A program made the translations under genes and the position numbers. 7,412 nucleotides of DNA from Pseudomonadota bacterium (GTDB lineage: Bacteria; SAR324; XYD2-FULL-50-16; JAHJRI01): assembly GCA_022360105.1 (NCBI GenBank), contig JAKSDL010000436.1:1-7412 (forward strand), given 5' to 3'. The notes under the pieces are model-generated. The model saw nothing but the letters and a program-made list of their open reading frames with translations, was not told where the DNA came from and ran no database searches. Shown in pieces: positions 6,601 through 7,412 of the stretch. How positions within the stretch are numbered: the stretch's first letter is position 1; each line of letters opens with the position of its first letter.

Positions 6601-7412
6601 AGCCGGATATACTAATTCGTTTTGAACAGAGTGTTCTTTAAAAAATTCGACCGCTTCGATATCCAACACCTTTGTCCAGGATGAGAGACCTGAATCGGAT
6701 TTATTTCCCAAAACAGGATGATGATCCTTCCCTGTCCTAAAAAGCTCTGAAATTTTAGATTCGTTCCAGTAGCGCTCTCGTTGAAACGGATAATTTGGAA
6801 GAAATACCAGCCTACCACTATATTTTGGATAGATTTTCCTCCATTTAATTGGATATCCGCTAACGTAAAGCTCAGCAACAGATTTTTGAATATTTTGGCT
6901 TGATCCTAAGTTTCTTTTAACCGAGTGAAATAATAGTTTCTGACCACAATTTTCATTTATGACTTCCCTGATTGAAGGAGACAACACTGGATGAGCACTA
7001 ATTTCGATAAACACTGAATGTTTTGATTCAATCAATGTATTTAAGGCCTTTTGGAAAAGGACTGGTTGTCGCACGTTTTTAACCCAATAGCTGGCATCAA
7101 ATTCTTTTCCATCAATAAAATCGCTTGTTACGGTTGAAACGATAGGGATCTGAGCTTTTTTAGGTTTTAATTCTGACAAAGATAATTCCAGATCAGGAGT
7201 AATTAGATCCATCGCCGGGCTATGGTAGGGAACCTCGACTTTTAAAAATCTATTAAATACATTTTTTTTATCTAAAAGAAGCGCAATCTTGTTAAGCTCA
7301 GAAGTATTACCAGAAAGTGTCACTGACGTTGGACTATTGATAGCCCCAATCGAAACGTTTGAATCAAAATTTTCCAAAAGTAACATCATTTCGCTATATG
7401 CCATGCCAACCG
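610..7412 (-). CDS. Type I polyketide synthase, C-terminal part (AT'-DH-CMT-psiKR-ER*-KR-ACP-TR), 5' end outside window
   Basis: A single uninterrupted reading frame runs from the right edge to a TGA at 610-612. It encodes a cytoplasmic multidomain enzyme that builds, C-methylates, reduces and reductively releases a polyketide chain on a phosphopantetheine arm. The first Met in the window (7404) is not the start: the codons before it read xCG-Val-Gly, and 'VGMAYSEM' aligns with the conserved 'AVGLSEEE' inside AT domains. The ketosynthase and the AT GHSxG half must therefore lie to the right. Domains by residue: AT 1-165, DH 228-500, CMT 540-902, pseudo-KR 928-1131, degenerate ER 1150-1465, KR 1480-1730, ACP 1757-1833, TR 1884-2262. 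Linkers at about 905-930 and 1731-1747 are rich in Ser/Asn and in charged residues respectively. The order is that of fungal highly reducing PKSs plus a terminal reductase. Whether it works iteratively cannot be seen. No frameshift or intron is apparent. Confidence 0.96.
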   Translation of the reverse strand, partial: VGMAYSEMMLLLENFDSNVSIGAINSPTSVTLSGNTSELNKIALLLDKKNVFNRFLKVEVPYHSPAMDLITPDLELSLSELKPKKAQIPIVSTVTSDFIDGKEFDASYWVKNVRQPVLFQKALNTLIESKHSVFIEISAHPVLSPSIREVINENCGQKLLFHSVKRNLGSSQNIQKSVAELYVSGYPIKWRKIYPKYSGRLVFLPNYPFQRERYWNESKISELFRTGKDHHPVLGNKSDSGLSSWTKVLDIEAVEFFKEHSVQNELVYPAAAYVEMIRTAAKAEYNSAVILIEDLKLTSPIVLEVDSQTFLNLNFESNNRISIHSKKSSESDRWSQNANGSVLANLEAPKVPVLNIDQLIQKFNTRLTKSDVYQCLKERGLNYGKSFRLVQELWKNNQCGIGKISIEEENHKENNEFNVQVTVLDSCFHILELIPEEGLYLPTQFKRIFLESAITKVNWAFCKITGRNENTIEAEVLLYNDSGKMIAHFQQSLFTRVDRKSQTTFQTIEKNLFNYQWILQKNSHFIPTEHKSPSLSELPSLTIEPQARFDRLSKEFGIEKLRYVVEKQLDDLCLQYIVNTFYKLGIPIKQGTIFNPTVIIQDNHIINHFKNLFLYLVSILEKYEVLAQKNDQWEVKSEIPSVDTNREWSLLIADHPILQAELFLLFKCGNHLHDILKGKQSPLNIIYSSKTTFVEHLYQHSPVIRIYNTLLKETVLDLVETSESRRKLKILEIGAGTGSLSSYLLPVLSVKEIEYTYTDIAPNLLSHAREKFSKYKFVDYRTLDITRSPTEQGLTENSYDIVVSSLTLHATPDLEASIGNIKELLSSNGTLVILEITKNPFWLDVIFGTLKGWWSFTDGKLRPDHPIIGTNSWHSLLKKEGFSEIEILKDQKDRYVEHAVIVAKNHEPLANSASNYSNRESSDSSFNESNNQRWIIVHENSETAHNLTSHLSDLGFDVLEATAGSEILKKDDNLFEVNLLELQQLNAFFKHISQISLQPPNVIFVPDLRTIEHYEIGTRPEKKANHNCQKFLFIIQALMQQDWLSHPKFWLITHNARIIKKDEIVNIVQAPLEGMRRVVANEYPGLDSWAIDLSDQHDEKEINLLITEILHFSNDDEIALRGNERYVNRLYPHIPNGTEGLPNHEVFLSKNGQRQNHDSFYQEYKQTDPEANEVQVVVRSASLNLNDLDYSKLETPNQTTQSGYGREFSGFITKVGHECEDYMPGQEVFGICHNACSSTVNVNLKNIAFKPNKLSHFAASAIPSSFICASHILKYLLPIQNIKTILITNATDEIGLAFLQLLKSTDINIHVTADTDEKLNYLKALGIENIGLIGDEEFLKMLASKSGKSLDAIINISDKQLSEAELSLLPPYRGHLIQISQKQKSNTFAHKDLPQGISLQIINPLDLINSLDNEIGILLKEISSNIDSGKIYSFPFRLFNVNEHQAAIEYLKNPNRIGKTCLLINEHPVESKPFTAPVNIDPKMAYLIVGGLKGFGLATAEWLVSEGARYLILISRQGPNNKECIAKIRELEHQGAKIVAESADIADEESINRVFQKIETESIPLAGIIHSAMVLDIALIANMSADQLNKVLSPKITGSWNLYKLSKPYALDFFIFYSSMTTTLGFSGQANYAAGNSFCNAMAHFMRMQGINAYSFCWGLIDEAGWVARHDEARSSVEQSGFYTQSLDQVWQTIQYGLSNNIVELNASPIEWSIAGKYMPTILKTARLSHFLEETSDESKTKNDEKNDNLFKFSLDHNLTIETIATELINDLSQSLGIEKEGIEKDYTLGSLNFDSLIAVELGLKIKNKFEVDIPKVLLLQENLLIEELGEMIQKEIFRRISNNEIKSNEENVKFQPTVKVDLLAETCLPDDIIPSSNSIDLSKGPSKVLLTGATGFLGAYLLHQLINTTQLEIICLVRPKSPTPVDERVYDNLTQYGLWKEEYKERIRVIKSDLSQPRLGLSETVWSELARTVDVIYHNGSWLNFAQPYAALKPTNVDGTKEMLKLACENTTKPFHYISTLIKISQTSADPDRIARQGFSHDEPTAYNSGYVQRNGFNIGYHQSKWVAEELVLEAENRGLPTTIYRPSLIAADSRSGLWNKNDYICLLLKGCMEIGMAPDQDLFFDFCPVDYISQAIVYLSQQAGSLGNNYLLKNPNPIKWNDLIRWLAANVSKIDLVSPEYWLNSVQSNIEKNENSSLYGLLTLFEIRPLERIIIGSPPYILSPGIIEKNITRRALKPSIVCPPVDDRLLKKYFQDFKKRMCQN
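619..1755 (-). other. Terminal thioester reductase (TR) release domain
   Basis: An NAD(P)H-dependent extended short-chain reductase that cleaves the ACP-bound thioester to an aldehyde, sometimes on to an alcohol, instead of a hydrolytic thioesterase. Seen: nucleotide-binding 'LLTGATGFLGAYLL' (1888-1901), 'CLVRPKS' (1914-1920), 'VIYHNGSWLNFAQPY' (1974-1988), 'TNVDGTKEML' (1994-2003), 'HYISTL' (2015-2020), the YxxxK pair in 'GYHQSKWVAEELV' (Y2060, K2064), 'IYRPSLIAADSRSG' (2083-2096), and the closing 'CPPVDDRLLKKYF' (2242-2254). The 'VDLLAETCLPDDI' segment (1859-1871) before it is the linker usually found between carrier and TR domains. All core residues are present, so activity is expected. 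The domain belongs to the family of NRPS/PKS terminal reductases such as the one in MxaA (myxalamid). Confidence 0.96.
1906..2136 (-). other. PKS acyl carrier protein domain
   Basis: A four-helix carrier domain that holds the growing chain on a phosphopantetheine thioester. The attachment motif is 'LGSLNFDSLIAVEL' (1787-1800), with S1794 as the modified serine inside DSL. Asn1791 replaces the Gly usually found three residues before that serine. Helices before ('ATELINDLSQSLGIE') and after ('LGLKIKNKFEVDIP', then 'LLIEELGEMI') fit the family. It is the only ACP in the window. A charged Lys/Asp-rich linker (about 1731-1747) separates it from the KR. Confidence 0.95.
2215..2967 (-). other. PKS ketoreductase domain (catalytic half)
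   Basis: NADPH-dependent short-chain reductase that converts the beta-keto group to a hydroxyl. The Rossmann motif is 'IVGGLKGFGLATA' (1486-1498). The active-site set is complete: K1593 in 'SPKITG', S1617 in 'FYSSM', Y1630 in 'GQANYAAGN' and N1634. The region that holds the stereochemical LDD signature of B-type domains reads 'MVLDIAL' (LDI at 1573-1575), and there is no A-type Trp before the catalytic Tyr. The hydroxyl configuration therefore cannot be assigned. The ending 'ECWG'-type strand is 'SFCWGLIDEAGW' (1653-1664). All catalytic residues are in place, so activity is expected. Confidence 0.95.
3010..3957 (-). other. Degenerate enoylreductase-like (MDR) domain, probably inactive
   Basis: Active ER domains reduce the enoyl intermediate with NADPH. 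The fold is recognisable here: 'VVVRSASLNLNDLD' (1174-1187), 'YGREFSGFITKVG' (1202-1214), 'MPGQEVFGI' (1221-1229) and 'ASAIPSSFICASHIL' (1257-1271). The key motifs have decayed. The NADPH loop, normally ATGGVG, reads A-T-D-E-I-G (1288-1293), so its two glycines are Asp and Glu. The 'LNxRD' motif is 'LNLND', the 'TAYYAL' stretch is 'CASHIL', and the late 'GKxD' is 'SQKQ'. The reading frame is intact, so the domain appears retained for structure. Loss of activity is inferred. Any enoyl reduction would need a separate enzyme, as in fungal PKSs with dead ER domains such as LovB. Confidence 0.8.
4012..4623 (-). other. PKS structural pseudo-ketoreductase subdomain
   Basis: This is the non-catalytic half of a split KR, which props up the catalytic half and in reducing modules is separated from it by the ER. 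It opens with 'RWIIVHENSETAHNL' (931-945) and has a second strand at 'PPNVIFVPDL' (997-1006). It ends in the characteristic run 'KFWLITHNA' (1046-1054), 'APLEGMRRVVANEYP' (1068-1082), 'WAIDLS' (1087-1092) and 'RYVNRLYP' (1123-1130). No nucleotide-binding glycine motif is present, as expected for this half. A Ser/Asn-rich linker (about 905-930) joins it to the CMT. Confidence 0.85.
4699..5787 (-). other. PKS C-methyltransferase (CMT) domain
   Basis: S-adenosylmethionine-dependent domain that methylates the alpha carbon of the beta-ketoacyl intermediate. The SAM-binding loop is intact as 'ILEIGAGTGSLS' (728-739). It is followed by 'YTYTDIAPNLL' (753-763, with the acidic D757), 'YDIVVSSLTLHATPDL' (797-812) and 'LVILEIT' (829-835). 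The later 'GWW' (850-852) and 'LKKEGF' (875-880) are typical of PKS CMTs. H807 and E833 sit where the proposed His-Glu catalytic pair of this family falls. The Asn of the usual 'NVLHAT' is Leu here (L804). The domain lies between DH and the pseudo-KR, its usual place. Residues 540-720 are the helical lid region and are less conserved. Confidence 0.92.
5905..6723 (-). other. PKS dehydratase domain
   Basis: Double-hotdog dehydratase that removes water from the beta-hydroxyacyl-ACP made by the KR. It begins at 'HHPVLG' (228-233). The first catalytic motif is 'HSVQNELVYP' (258-267), the family HxxxGxxxxP with the catalytic H258 kept but Gly replaced by N262. It is followed by 'AAAYVEM'. The second half shows 'GLNYGKSF' (378-385, family GxxYGxxF) and 'LDSCFH' (422-427), the DxxxQ/H motif with D423 and H427. 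Both catalytic residues are present, so activity is expected. The Gly-to-Asn change is the only motif departure. Confidence 0.92.
6910..7412 (-). other. PKS acyltransferase domain, C-terminal half
   Basis: AT domains load the extender unit (usually malonyl) onto the ACP. This half (residues 1-165) carries 'AINSPTSVTLSG' (21-32), 'VEVPYHSPAMD' (56-66), 'YWVKNVRQPVLF' (106-117) and 'EISAHPVLSPSI' (134-145), all in the normal AT order. H61 in VPYHS is the expected catalytic His. The partner serine motif GHSxG lies beyond the window edge. The VPYH tetrapeptide sits where modular ATs show HAFH (malonyl) or YASH (methylmalonyl). It matches neither, so specificity cannot be read. With a CMT in the same protein, malonyl is the likelier extender (inference). 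The post-AT linker follows with 'LPNYPFQRERYW' at 202-213. Confidence 0.94.

Noticed and set aside
6612..6878. Minus-strand 88-codon frame at the AT-DH boundary
   Set aside because: Out-of-frame shadow of the PKS, with no independent support.

Overview
The window looks like AT-rich bacterial DNA (roughly 40% G+C by eye). Almost all of it is one minus-strand gene, the C-terminal part of a giant type I polyketide synthase (PKS). It runs in from the right edge and stops at 610-612. In translation order the domains are: second half of an acyltransferase (AT), dehydratase (DH), C-methyltransferase (CMT), structural pseudo-ketoreductase, a degenerate enoylreductase-like domain (ER), ketoreductase (KR), acyl carrier protein (ACP) and a terminal thioester reductase (TR). 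The ketosynthase and the catalytic-serine half of the AT lie outside the window. Residue numbers for this protein count from the Met codon at 7404. That Met is inside the AT fold and is not the start of the gene.

Downstream on the same strand come about 250 bp without a gene, then the start of a second gene at 357. Its first 87 codons match the N-lobe of a bacterial serine/threonine protein kinase, closest by eye to the kinase module of large hybrid kinase/histidine-kinase sensors. The kinase sequence breaks off because positions 1-99 are the exact reverse complement of 127-225, with a 27-nt spacer. This perfect 99-bp fold-back at the window edge puts kinase code on both strands. It is most simply explained as an amplification or assembly chimera, although a real inverted duplication cannot be excluded from sequence alone.

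Taken together, the visible domains suggest a synthase that ketoreduces, dehydrates and alpha-methylates its chain, probably without enoyl reduction in cis, and then releases it reductively as an aldehyde or alcohol rather than as an acid or lactone. The domain order resembles fungal highly reducing PKSs, but there are no introns and the neighbour is a bacterial-type kinase. Taxonomy cannot be fixed from the window. A low-GC Gram-negative bacterium, possibly from an uncultured or single-cell assembly, would fit. The kinase may be a regulatory neighbour, but nothing here proves a functional link.
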